Part shown: positions 1 to 6,605 of the stretch, piece by piece
Layout of the letters: each line of letters begins with the position of its first letter
Position numbering within the stretch: position 1 is the stretch's first letter
Assembly (NCBI GenBank): GCA_015231995.1
Contig: JADGAO010000116.1
Span: 1-9,946 of the forward strand
Source: Nitrospinota bacterium
Lineage (GTDB): Bacteria; Nitrospinota_A; UBA7883; JACRLM01
DNA length: 9,946 bases
Direction of reading: 5' to 3'
The notes under the pieces: generated by a model
Told to the model about the DNA's origin: nothing
Databases searched by the model: none
Seen by the model: the letters and a program-made list of their open reading frames with translations, nothing else
Program-made: the position numbers and the translations under genes

Positions 1-72
1 ATTGGATAGAACGGCCAGCCGGAGCGGCGCCCCGATAAAATCGTAGATAATCTGGAAAATGGATTTATTCAT
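1..72 (-). CDS. 5' end of a gene running off the left edge; possible class I methyltransferase (partial)
   Basis: Reading the minus strand from the ATG at 72-70 gives 24 open codons to the window edge, beginning MNKSI and containing YDFIGAPLRLAVLSN. An AAGAG-like ribosome binding site lies just upstream on that strand (about 75-79). The same 24 codons occur in mirror image at 9875-9946 with one difference: residue 6 is Phe here and Ser there. The N-terminal pattern (IYDFIGAPLRL) reminds me of SAM-dependent methyltransferases found in glycan clusters, but no SAM-binding motif lies inside the window, so the function is a guess. That it is a real gene start is supported by the ATG, the binding site and conservation of the frame in the second copy. 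It is transcribed divergently from the main cluster. Confidence 0.6.
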   Translation of the reverse strand, partial: MNKSIFQIIYDFIGAPLRLAVLSN

Positions 73-97
73 GTTCTCTTGTTACTTTGTCATTCTG
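1..97. repeat. Left arm of the terminal inverted repeat
   Basis: Bases 1-97 equal the reverse complement of 9850-9946 except at position 56 (A here; the partner base 9891 implies G). The arm covers the first 72 bases of the divergent partial gene, its ribosome binding site and the first TTGTCATTCTG unit. Homology resumes after a spacer at 128-174, paired with 9795-9841. This is read directly from the sequence. Confidence 0.95.
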
Positions 98-138
98 TCG
101 ATCATTGTCATTCTGATGAGCGTTGCATTGTCATTCTG
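87..138. repeat. Three short direct repeats of TTGTCATTCTG
   Basis: The 11-mer TTGTCATTCTG occurs at 87-97, 105-115 and 128-138. On the right side of the window its reverse complement CAGAATGACAA occurs only twice, at 9831-9841 and 9850-9860. The extra unit explains most of the length difference between the two end regions (30 bases at 98-127 against 8 bases at 9842-9849). The 11-mer is also the outer end of the foldback element at 128-216, so the extra units look like remnants of element ends or slippage products. Confidence 0.85.
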
Positions 139-216
139 AACGTAGTGAAGAATCCATCTAAAGAATATTCAATTTCACCTTGATCCTTCGGTCGCTACGC
201 TCCCTCAGGATGACAA
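128..216. repeat. Imperfect foldback (MITE-like) intergenic repeat
   Basis: The left arm at 128-155 begins TTGTCATTCTGAACGTAGTG. The right arm at 182-216, read on the opposite strand, begins TTGTCATCCTGAGGGAGCG and continues with GTAGCGACCGAAGGATC. The arms share the outer TTGTCAT(T/C)CTGA and an inner CGTAG(T/C)GA, with a few gaps and substitutions, so the unit folds into a long imperfect hairpin with an A+T-rich loop (156-181). From general knowledge, 'GTCATTCTGAGCGAAGCGAAGAATC'-type sequences are dispersed intergenic repeats in many bacterial genomes. No transposase is present, and mobility is not shown by this window. Confidence 0.75.
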
Positions 217-266
217 CGAGAAGTTTATTGATGGCCTTGAGAACTTGAACACGATTCCAGACGTAT

Positions 267-272
267 GGGAGA
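267..272 (+). promoter_or_regulatory. Ribosome binding site favouring the GTG start at 280
   Basis: GGGAGA at 267-272 lies 7 bases before the GTG at 280. The upstream ATG at 265 has no purine-rich Shine-Dalgarno sequence before it (the preceding bases are GATTCCAGACGT), and the binding site would fall inside that longer reading frame. This points to initiation at 280. Confidence 0.6.
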
Positions 273-279
273 TTTCTTT

Positions 280-1218
280 GTGAAAGATATCGCGCTTGTC
301 ACCACATCTTCTTTTGGCGAATACGATGACGCGCCTCTGCGTATGCTACGAGACGCTGGCTATGAGCCGATCCTCAACCCTCATGGCCGGACACTTACCG
401 AAAAAGAAATAGGCGATCTGACGCTCGAACGGCGCCCGGTGGGGATCGTCGCCGGGACGGAGCCTATCACCCGCGCAGTCATGACAGGCGGCCTTCCACA
501 ACTGCGCGTCGTTTCCAGAGTAGGAACGGGCGTATCCAACGTGGACAAGAAAGCGGCCAGCGAATTGGGAATCGCTGTTCTCAACACGCCGGACGCGCCC
601 ACGCAGGCGGTGGTGGAGCTGACGGTGGGCCTTGCGCTGGCCGTGGCGCGAAGGATAGCCGAAACCGACGCGATAATACGAGGCGGCGGATGGAAGAAGT
701 TGATGGGATCGCTTATCGGCGGCAAGACCGTTGGTGTTATCGGCGCGGGCAAGATCGGCAGGGCCGTGGGCAGAGCGTTCGCCGGTGGATTCGACTGCCG
801 GGTTATCGGATATGACCCGTATCTTGCCGAAGACGCATGGAACGGATATGGGATGGAGCGCGTTGCCGAACTCGACGCGCTTCTCGCTCAAAGCGACATC
901 ATCACCCTGCATGTCTCCGGCTCCGCGCTGATCATCGGCGAAAAACAATTCGATGCGGCCAAGCGCGGCGCGATTATACTTAACGCGGCTCGCGGAGGGC
1001 TGTTGGACGAAGAGGCTCTTGCCGTCCGTCTTGCGGATGGAAGGGTTGGCGGAGCCGGCCTCGACGTCTTTTCAATCGAGCCGTACAAAGGGCCGCTGAC
1101 CAATTCCCCTCAAACGGTGTTGACGGCGCATATGGGCTCATACGCCCGCGAAACCCGCGTGAGGATGGAAATGGAAGCGGTCGGCAATCTGCTTACGTCA
1201 CTTAGAGAGGGCAACTAA
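280..1218 (+). CDS. D-2-hydroxyacid dehydrogenase (phosphoglycerate dehydrogenase-like)
   Basis: Predicted NAD-dependent cytoplasmic oxidoreductase interconverting a D-2-hydroxyacid and a 2-oxoacid. With a GTG start it has 312 residues (MKDIALVTTSSFG...), the usual size for the short SerA/LdhA-like enzymes without an ACT domain. The sequence shows RVGTGVSNVD (about 81-90), the Rossmann glycine loop GAGKIG (155-160) followed by an acidic residue in GYDPY (Asp179), and the three family catalytic residues: Arg238 in NAARGGLLDEE, Glu267 in LDVFSIEP and His284 in LTAHMGSYA. The alternative start, ATG 265, adds five residues but lacks a ribosome binding site. Its TAA overlaps the next ATG by one base (TAATG), so the two genes are probably translationally coupled. 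The substrate cannot be told from the sequence. Its place at the head of a glycan cluster suggests a sugar-acid or 2-oxoacid precursor rather than serine synthesis, which is inference. Confidence 0.88.
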   Translation: MKDIALVTTSSFGEYDDAPLRMLRDAGYEPILNPHGRTLTEKEIGDLTLERRPVGIVAGTEPITRAVMTGGLPQLRVVSRVGTGVSNVDKKAASELGIAVLNTPDAPTQAVVELTVGLALAVARRIAETDAIIRGGGWKKLMGSLIGGKTVGVIGAGKIGRAVGRAFAGGFDCRVIGYDPYLAEDAWNGYGMERVAELDALLAQSDIITLHVSGSALIIGEKQFDAAKRGAIILNAARGGLLDEEALAVRLADGRVGGAGLDVFSIEPYKGPLTNSPQTVLTAHMGSYARETRVRMEMEAVGNLLTSLREGN

Positions 1219-2156
1219 TGAAAAAACGCCGGGCTATCGTATTTGGAGGATCGGGCTTTCTTGGAAGCCACGTGGCAGACGCCTTGCAGGATAGCGGATA
1301 CCAGGTCTCTGTTTTCGACGTCATGAAATCATCCTACCTGCGCGAAGGGCAGGAGATGGTTGTAGGGGACATTCTCGATCAGGAAGCGGTTTGCCGGGCG
1401 GCCAAAGATTGCGATGTGGTCTACCAATTCGCGGGAATGGCGGACATCGCGGAGGCTCATGAAAATCCGGTGAGGGTGGCGTCGCTGAACATCATGGGTA
1501 CGCTCCATTCGCTGGAAGCGGCAAGAATCAACGGCGCGCGCCGGTTCATCTTCGCCAGCACGGTTTATGTTTTCAGCGACCGGGGCAGTTTTTACCGCGC
1601 CAGCAAACAGAGCGCGGAACGCTTCGTCGAGGCATATCGGGAGCGGTATGGGCTGGACTACACGATATTACGTTACGGATCGCTTTACGGGCGGCGGGCC
1701 GACGACCGCAATTTCATCCACAGGATGGTGCATCAGGCGCTGGCCGAAGGAAAAGTCCGCTATCAAGGCACGGGACAGGAATTGCGCGAATACATCCATG
1801 TCACCGACGCGGCCCGGCTGAGCGTGGAAGCGTTGAACGACGCGTACGCAAACCAGCATCTGATCCTCACCGGGGTGGAAAAACTTAAGATCGAGGAATT
1901 GTTCACCATGCTCCGCGAGATGCTTGGGGGAAAGCTCGATTTCGAATTCAACAAGCTTGATCTGCCGACCCATTACACCATCACGCCGTACACTTTCAGC
2001 CCCACGATAGGGCGCAAGATGACCTCGCAGAACTTTACCGACGTCGGACAGGGCCTTCTGGACTGTCTGGCCGAAGCGCATCAAAAATCATCGTCGCATA
2101 TGTATCCGAGCCTCGACTGGCTCGTTGACGACGACTACCGGGAAAAAGGCAAGTAA
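1218..2156 (+). CDS. NAD-dependent epimerase/dehydratase, extended SDR family
   Basis: Predicted nucleotide-sugar epimerase, dehydratase or reductase of 312 residues, typical for the family. Visible signatures are the N-terminal nucleotide-binding loop GGSGFLG (10-16), Asp34 at the end of the second strand (SVFD), which favours NAD over NADP, the GDILD segment (50-54), the active-site Ser/Thr in FASTVYVF (113-120) and the catalytic Tyr126-x3-Lys130 pair in YRASK. LRYGSLYGRR (151-160) and REYIHVTDAAR (190-200) match the substrate-binding regions of UDP-glucose 4-epimerase-like proteins. The ATG overlaps the previous stop by one base, and GAGAGGG lies just upstream as a ribosome binding site. 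Paired with the dehydrogenase it probably supplies or modifies an activated sugar. Family assignment is firm; the exact sugar is unknown. Confidence 0.9.
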   Translation: MKKRRAIVFGGSGFLGSHVADALQDSGYQVSVFDVMKSSYLREGQEMVVGDILDQEAVCRAAKDCDVVYQFAGMADIAEAHENPVRVASLNIMGTLHSLEAARINGARRFIFASTVYVFSDRGSFYRASKQSAERFVEAYRERYGLDYTILRYGSLYGRRADDRNFIHRMVHQALAEGKVRYQGTGQELREYIHVTDAARLSVEALNDAYANQHLILTGVEKLKIEELFTMLREMLGGKLDFEFNKLDLPTHYTITPYTFSPTIGRKMTSQNFTDVGQGLLDCLAEAHQKSSSHMYPSLDWLVDDDYREKGK

Positions 2157-2165
2157 CAGAGCCGC

Positions 2166-4028
2166 ATGGCCCAAACGTCTCCGGCTCAGCTATATTTGGC
2201 TTCGGCGGACAATCCGCCCACAGCCATCGCATTGAAGGAAACCCGCGTCAACTGGCGGTATGTGGGCGCGTCCGTAAAAAACTACGCCGCCTTTCACCGT
2301 CATTTAGAATCGCCTGGCGCAAAGGAAGTGGATCCATCGCGATTCCACAGCTTCTGTCTCGAGTCGGAGAAGGCGTTTCAGGAATGGTCGGAGAAGGCCG
2401 ACGCCGCGTTCGGCGACGATCCGCTTCAATGGAGCGACGAAGTATATTGCAGGAATCCGTTCAGTAGCGATCTATTCCGTTTCATGATGGAGGCTACCTT
2501 CCTGGACAAACTCCTCAAGGAAAAAGAAAACATCCTTGTGATTGTGGAGGAGCTGGCGCTATTCGAAGCGTTCGAGAGGCTGGCTTTGAAAAACGGTTGC
2601 TCTGTCGTGAAACTTACAGCGCCCCCGGCCGGGTTGACGACGATAAAACGGCTCCGCCAAATCGCCCGGTTCGCCCGGGAGACATCGCGGATGGCCTTTG
2701 TGATGATAGCGGCAAGGGTAATGGGAGTTGGCGTGGTTAATGAAGGAAACCGGCCCGACACGCTTCTTGGCGTCTATTTAACGCCCGAAGCGATTCGTAA
2801 TGGAAATATCGAAACAAAAGAAGTTCCGAGAATCTACGAGATGGCGGAGAGTTGCGGGTTTTCTCCCGCGTTTTTCCCGATACTGCTTTACTCTTCGCTC
2901 TCATCGGCTTTGCGTCTCTTGAAAGACTCGCGCGGGGCGCGTCAATCAATTGTACTCATAGAGCGCGTTTCAAGTTTCTCCACGGTTTTACGGACGGTTT
3001 TCAGCGTTGTCCTGTCGTCCTTGAAAAAATCCAGAGATGAGAATTTTAACGGCATCGAAACTCGCCAGCTTGTTGATTCGGCGCGAAGCGCGACAGGCGT
3101 AAGCTACAATCAATTTATCGCCATCCTTATATACAAGGCGATGAGTAGCCTTGCAAAAGACGGCGTTCCATTAAAACGGTTTATTTTGTTATACGAAAAC
3201 CAGGTCATACATAAATGTTTCGCTCTGGGCGCTAGGAAAGCGTTTCCGGGAGCTCTGGTGACTGGGCTTCAGAACAACATCTCAGATATATCAAATTTCC
3301 CAAGCGTGGTTATCAACAAGGCTGAACGCGACTCTTTGGCCTCTCCATCGCGCATATTCGTCTCCGGGCCACTGCCGCTAAAGCGGTTTACACGGAGGGT
3401 TCGGGGGTTTCCCTGCTCTATCGCAAAAGCGGAGCGATACCATTTTCTGCACGGGCTGGCTGATGAGATGAGCGGCTCCCACTTGGGACGGGCGCTGGTG
3501 ATAGCGTTGTCTTTCAAGGCGAACGTCTCTGCGGAGGTTCTTGCGGCTTTATCGGAAACGATGGAGGAGGCGGTGAGCAAAGAATGGAGAATACTTATCA
3601 AACCGCACCCGCGAGCGACGATGGAAAGCGTGCTAAAGTCGCTTTCGGATATTGGAGGGACTCCGCCACCGGCTCAAGCGGAGTTTACGAATCAACCGAT
3701 GCCGGAGCTTTACCGGGTTGCCGGGGTCGTCTCGGCTTCCACGACAAGCGCAGTGGTGGAGGCTGTGTGCCTTGGGATACCCGTTATTATCCCGATGAGC
3801 AGAGTCGGCCTGAACATTCAACCATATTTGCCGGATACGGCAAGCCCGATTGCGATGGAAGCATGGACGCCCAAAGAGGCGCACGACGCGTTCGTTCAAT
3901 GGACGGACGCGAAGCCGCCTGTAAGCGACACGGAGAGAATGGCGATAGGGGGCAGGTTGCGCGAACAGTTTTTCAGCGCAGAGGCTATGGATTGCAAAGC
4001 GCATTTCATGTTGGACAGGACTAGCTGA
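2166..4028 (+). CDS. GT-B-like surface-carbohydrate biosynthesis protein, function not established
   Basis: A 620-residue protein I do not recognise as a characterised enzyme. The C-terminal third resembles the nucleotide-binding half of GT-B glycosyltransferases of the capsule/CDP-glycerol type: ILIKPHPRATM (476-486) and VSASTTSAVVEAVCLGIPVI (522-541). The central segment LLYENQVIHKCFALGARKAF (341-360), followed by a GLQN turn, recalls the 'YENQ...GYQH' pattern of Leptospira-type surface carbohydrate biosynthesis proteins (TIGR04326-like, from memory). The N-terminal third has a hydrophobic strand ILVIVEELALFEAF (123-136) that may begin a Rossmann-like domain. I see no clear signal peptide, so it is probably cytoplasmic or peripheral. 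It starts 9 bases after the previous stop with only a weak ribosome binding site and overlaps the next gene by one base (TGATG). Two sampled lines in its middle (3001-3060 and 3181-3240) are only about 38-42% G+C, lower than the neighbours. Confidence 0.75.
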   Translation: MAQTSPAQLYLASADNPPTAIALKETRVNWRYVGASVKNYAAFHRHLESPGAKEVDPSRFHSFCLESEKAFQEWSEKADAAFGDDPLQWSDEVYCRNPFSSDLFRFMMEATFLDKLLKEKENILVIVEELALFEAFERLALKNGCSVVKLTAPPAGLTTIKRLRQIARFARETSRMAFVMIAARVMGVGVVNEGNRPDTLLGVYLTPEAIRNGNIETKEVPRIYEMAESCGFSPAFFPILLYSSLSSALRLLKDSRGARQSIVLIERVSSFSTVLRTVFSVVLSSLKKSRDENFNGIETRQLVDSARSATGVSYNQFIAILIYKAMSSLAKDGVPLKRFILLYENQVIHKCFALGARKAFPGALVTGLQNNISDISNFPSVVINKAERDSLASPSRIFVSGPLPLKRFTRRVRGFPCSIAKAERYHFLHGLADEMSGSHLGRALVIALSFKANVSAEVLAALSETMEEAVSKEWRILIKPHPRATMESVLKSLSDIGGTPPPAQAEFTNQPMPELYRVAGVVSASTTSAVVEAVCLGIPVIIPMSRVGLNIQPYLPDTASPIAMEAWTPKEAHDAFVQWTDAKPPVSDTERMAIGGRLREQFFSAEAMDCKAHFMLDRTS

Positions 4029-5530
4029 TGGGCCGCGTCATAAAAAAAATAATTTTCATATCGCCGCCAGCGTACGCCAGCGAGGAGTTAAGCGACCTTA
4101 CTCCACTGCCGCCGATGGGCATGGGCTACCTTGCGGCGGCTGTGCGGGAAGCAGGGTATCAGCCACAGATTCTAGATTCGCTTGGGCGCGGCTGGAACAA
4201 CCGCGTAACCGTGCGCGAGGGGGTTCTGCGCCTGGGGTTGAGCGACGAGGAAATCTCACAGGAAATAGACCGGTTCAAGCCAGACGTCATAGCCATTTCC
4301 AACCTGTTCAGCAAACAGTTCGGGAACGCGCTCAACGTGGCGCGTATCGCCCGGCAAACGGCTCCGGGAGCCTTTATCGTAATCGGCGGAGCCGCGCCCA
4401 CAGCCGATCCCGACAGGGTGATGTCCCATGTGGAGTTTGACGCTCTTGTCGTGGGCGAGGGAGAGATACCGCTTGTTTCGCTGTTGGACTACCTTTCAGG
4501 CAAATCGCCGTCATCGCGGCTTGAAGCGGTTTATCTGAGGGAAAACGGCAAGATAACCCAATATCCACGCATGACATGGATAGAGCCGGACAAACTGCCG
4601 TTTCCGGCGTTTGACCTGATGAGTCTTGAAACTTATTTCGGGATGGCGACGTCCCACGGCTCGCGCAGGCACCCTCGATGGCTACCGATAATCACATCCC
4701 GCGGTTGCCCCGCCAAATGTACGTTCTGTTCGGCCCACAAGGTGTGGGGGCGCAAGTTCCGGGCGCGTAGCGTGGAAAACGTGATAGCGGAGATGAAGTT
4801 TACGAAAGAAAATTACGGCGTTAAAGAGCTGATGTTCGAGGATGACAACACCACGCTCGACACCAGCAGAGCAAAGGAATTATTCGGGGAGATGATCCGG
4901 CAGAAGCTCGATTTTTCCTGGGACACGCCAAACGGCGTCGCCGCATTCGCCCTCGACACAGACACCCTGTCGCTGATGAAAGAGGCCGGATGTTATCAGG
5001 TCAATCTCGCCATCGAATCGGGGAATCAGGAGCATCTGCTCAAAAACATCAGGAAACCGTTGAAGCTCCACAAAGTGCCGCCCCTCGTAGCGCATTGCAA
5101 AAAACTGGGTCTGGGCGTTTCGACATTCCTCGTTTTCGGAATGCCCGGAGAAACCGAGGAGATGATCTGGGACAGCGCGAGATTCGTCGCAAGCATGGGG
5201 CTCTACCGTCCTCATATTTCCATCGCCACGCCGTATCCGGGAACGGAGCTGTTCGAGATATGCAAAAGCAAAGGATACCTGCAGGAAGATTTTTCATACG
5301 ACGACCTGCATATCCGCAGTTACGCAATCACCACTCCAGAGTTGCCTGCGGAACGCCTGCGCGTGGTCATGGACGACGTTATTTCATGGCTCAGGTATCA
5401 GGAGTTTAAATCCAACCCTGCAAAGGCGCTTATGGCGCAGGCGATGGCCACGTTGCGCGACCCGGCGCGGGTGGGCAGGGTCATTAAGAAACTTTCACGG
5501 GTGATAGGGAAAGGCTCGAAGGGCGCATGA
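4028..5530 (+). CDS. B12-binding-domain radical SAM enzyme (class B / BchE-like)
   Basis: A 500-residue predicted cobalamin-dependent radical SAM protein. The N-terminal half looks like the B12-binding fold: IIFISPP (8-14), PPMGMGYLAAAVREAGY (28-44), a VIAISNLFS strand (88-95), IVIGGAAPTADPDRVM (117-132) and VVGEGE (141-146). The canonical DxHxxG cobalamin-ligand motif is not visible, which is common in this class. The radical SAM core carries the [4Fe-4S] motif Cys227-x3-Cys231-x2-Cys234 in SRGCPAKCTFC, then FEDDNTTLD (270-278), AIESGNQE (328-335) and FGMPGETEE (370-378). Known relatives carry out C- or P-methylation and ring chemistry, including many uncharacterised members in glycan clusters. 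Methylation of an unactivated carbon of a sugar or lipid is a reasonable guess here. It overlaps both neighbours (1 base upstream, 4 downstream), so it belongs to the same operon. Confidence 0.9.
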   Translation: MGRVIKKIIFISPPAYASEELSDLTPLPPMGMGYLAAAVREAGYQPQILDSLGRGWNNRVTVREGVLRLGLSDEEISQEIDRFKPDVIAISNLFSKQFGNALNVARIARQTAPGAFIVIGGAAPTADPDRVMSHVEFDALVVGEGEIPLVSLLDYLSGKSPSSRLEAVYLRENGKITQYPRMTWIEPDKLPFPAFDLMSLETYFGMATSHGSRRHPRWLPIITSRGCPAKCTFCSAHKVWGRKFRARSVENVIAEMKFTKENYGVKELMFEDDNTTLDTSRAKELFGEMIRQKLDFSWDTPNGVAAFALDTDTLSLMKEAGCYQVNLAIESGNQEHLLKNIRKPLKLHKVPPLVAHCKKLGLGVSTFLVFGMPGETEEMIWDSARFVASMGLYRPHISIATPYPGTELFEICKSKGYLQEDFSYDDLHIRSYAITTPELPAERLRVVMDDVISWLRYQEFKSNPAKALMAQAMATLRDPARVGRVIKKLSRVIGKGSKGA

Positions 5531-6447
5531 TGCCGGAGGCAAAGCGCGATGTTGTCCCGCGCGTCTCGGTGCTGATGACCAGCTACAACGCGGGCCAGTT
5601 CATCCGGGCCGCCGTTGACAGCGTCATCGCGCAGACGTTCACGGATTGGGAACTAATCGCCGTGGACGACGGCTCGACGGACGACTCGTTATCCGTCCTC
5701 AAGGGATATTCGGATTCGAGAGTGCGGGTGTTCCAGATGGAGAAAAATGTCGGCAGGATACGGGCGCTCCGTTTCGCCTTCGGACAGGCGCGTGGCGAGT
5801 ATGGCGCAATCATGGACGCAGACGACATTTCATATCCCGACCGGCTGATGCGGCAGGTGGATTTTCTGGATAAAAACCCCGATGTGGGGCTTGTCGGCTC
5901 GTGGGCGAAATATATAGACGAACACGCGAATGTCTCTGGTGAATTTACGCCCTCGCCAAACGAGCAGGAGCTTTATGACAGCCTGGGGTGGACAAACCCG
6001 ATTCCGCATTCTTCCACCATGTACCGCCGCCAGTTGGCCGTAGAGGTCGGCGCGTATAGCGAGAACATCGAAGTCTCCAACGACTACGCGTTGATACTGG
6101 CGGTTGTCCAACGCGCAAGGATAGCGGTGATGGACGATTTTTTATGTCAGGTGCGGGTGTTGTCAACAAGCATGTCGCGCTCTTCGGGATACCGGGCGCA
6201 TTTCATCAACGAAAGGCTACTGCTGTTCCGCCGAGCCTCCGCGTCGCTAAAACTAAGCGCCGGGTCGCGCATGTTGAACCGCAGAGCCATTGCCATTGAC
6301 GAGATCAAGCTTGGAATTATCGCCATACGAAATAAGTCGTTTTTCGAGGGATCGAAAATGATATTGAGCGGGATATTTTTCGCGCCATCCGTTATCTGGC
6401 GCAACGGGCCGGTTATGCGGCTGTTTGGCGTTAAACCAGGATTCTGA
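5527..6447 (+). CDS. Family 2 (GT-A) glycosyltransferase
   Basis: A 306-residue predicted inverting glycosyltransferase using a nucleotide sugar at the cytoplasmic face of the membrane. It shows the family start VSVLMTSYNAGQFI (13-26), the nucleotide-binding acidic pair in AVDDGSTDD (Asp47-Asp48), NVGRIRALRFAF (74-85), the metal-binding DADD (97-100), NPIPHSSTMYRR (157-168) and a catalytic-base region SNDYAL (184-189). There the common Glu-Asp is Asn185-Asp186, so the key Asp is kept. A moderately hydrophobic stretch near the C-terminus (ILSGIFFAPSVIW) could aid membrane association. The start overlaps the radical SAM stop as ATGA. A second ATG directly follows, so the start may be 5527 or 5530. 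Acceptor and donor are unknown. Confidence 0.92.
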   Translation: MMPEAKRDVVPRVSVLMTSYNAGQFIRAAVDSVIAQTFTDWELIAVDDGSTDDSLSVLKGYSDSRVRVFQMEKNVGRIRALRFAFGQARGEYGAIMDADDISYPDRLMRQVDFLDKNPDVGLVGSWAKYIDEHANVSGEFTPSPNEQELYDSLGWTNPIPHSSTMYRRQLAVEVGAYSENIEVSNDYALILAVVQRARIAVMDDFLCQVRVLSTSMSRSSGYRAHFINERLLLFRRASASLKLSAGSRMLNRRAIAIDEIKLGIIAIRNKSFFEGSKMILSGIFFAPSVIWRNGPVMRLFGVKPGF

Positions 6448-6605
6448 AGTTGAATTTTGATTTTGCGTTCGAACGTCGTATCAGGAAAATAAAATCATCG
6501 CCTTTAATAGGCGATCTCGCTGTAGGGGCGACCCGTTGGGTCGCCCGATTAGAAAAGGGCGACCCAACGGGTCGCCCCTACCAACAGGGAATGGGGATTT
6601 AACGC
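6448..6605. other. 158-base gap inside the cluster, non-coding
   Basis: This is the only gap longer than about 20 bases between the eight full genes. It holds a small stem at 6497-6515 (ATCGCC, 7-base loop, GGCGAT), the long perfect hairpin at 6522-6581 and the ribosome binding site GGGGA (6593-6597) of the following methyltransferase. I found no promoter-like pair I trust, no T-run that would make either stem a normal intrinsic terminator, and no credible small gene. The gap divides the cluster into a five-gene and a three-gene block. Confidence 0.7.
6522..6581. repeat. Perfect nested palindrome (GTAGGGGCGACCC-type repeat)
   Basis: The arms at 6522-6546 and 6557-6581 are perfect 25-base reverse complements separated by a 10-base loop (GATTAGAAAA). 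Each arm is itself a hairpin: in the left arm GGGCGACCC (6526-6534) pairs with GGGTCGCCC (6538-6546) around a GTT loop, and the right arm mirrors this. The unit can therefore fold as one long hairpin or as two small ones. Sequences of the 'GTAGGGGCGACC' kind are, from general knowledge, dispersed intergenic repeats in several bacterial groups. No T-run follows, so it is not a standard terminator, though the transcript would fold strongly between the GT2 and methyltransferase genes. Confidence 0.9.

Noticed and set aside
87..138. CRISPR-like array suggested by three TTGTCATTCTG repeats
   Set aside because: The units are only 11 bases long, the spacers are 7 and 12 bases, there are no cas genes, and the units match the ends of the nearby foldback repeat.
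228..256. Sigma-70-like promoter (TTGATG, 17 bases, ACGATT) before the first gene
   Set aside because: The -10 hexamer matches the consensus at only two positions, so the pair is no better than chance.
346..948. A 200-codon minus-strand open frame opposite the dehydrogenase
   Set aside because: It lies wholly antisense to a gene with all catalytic motifs, shows no recognisable domain and is explained by the G+C-rich codon pattern of the true frame.
3584..4024. A 146-codon plus-strand frame inside the 620-residue gene
   Set aside because: The main frame across this region holds conserved GT-B-like phrases, while the alternative frame shows no motif and has low-complexity Gly/Arg composition.
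6522..6581. Intrinsic terminator after the GT2 gene
   Set aside because: The stem is strong, but no T-run follows on either strand (the next bases are CCAACAGGG), and the repeat-within-repeat form fits a dispersed repeat better.
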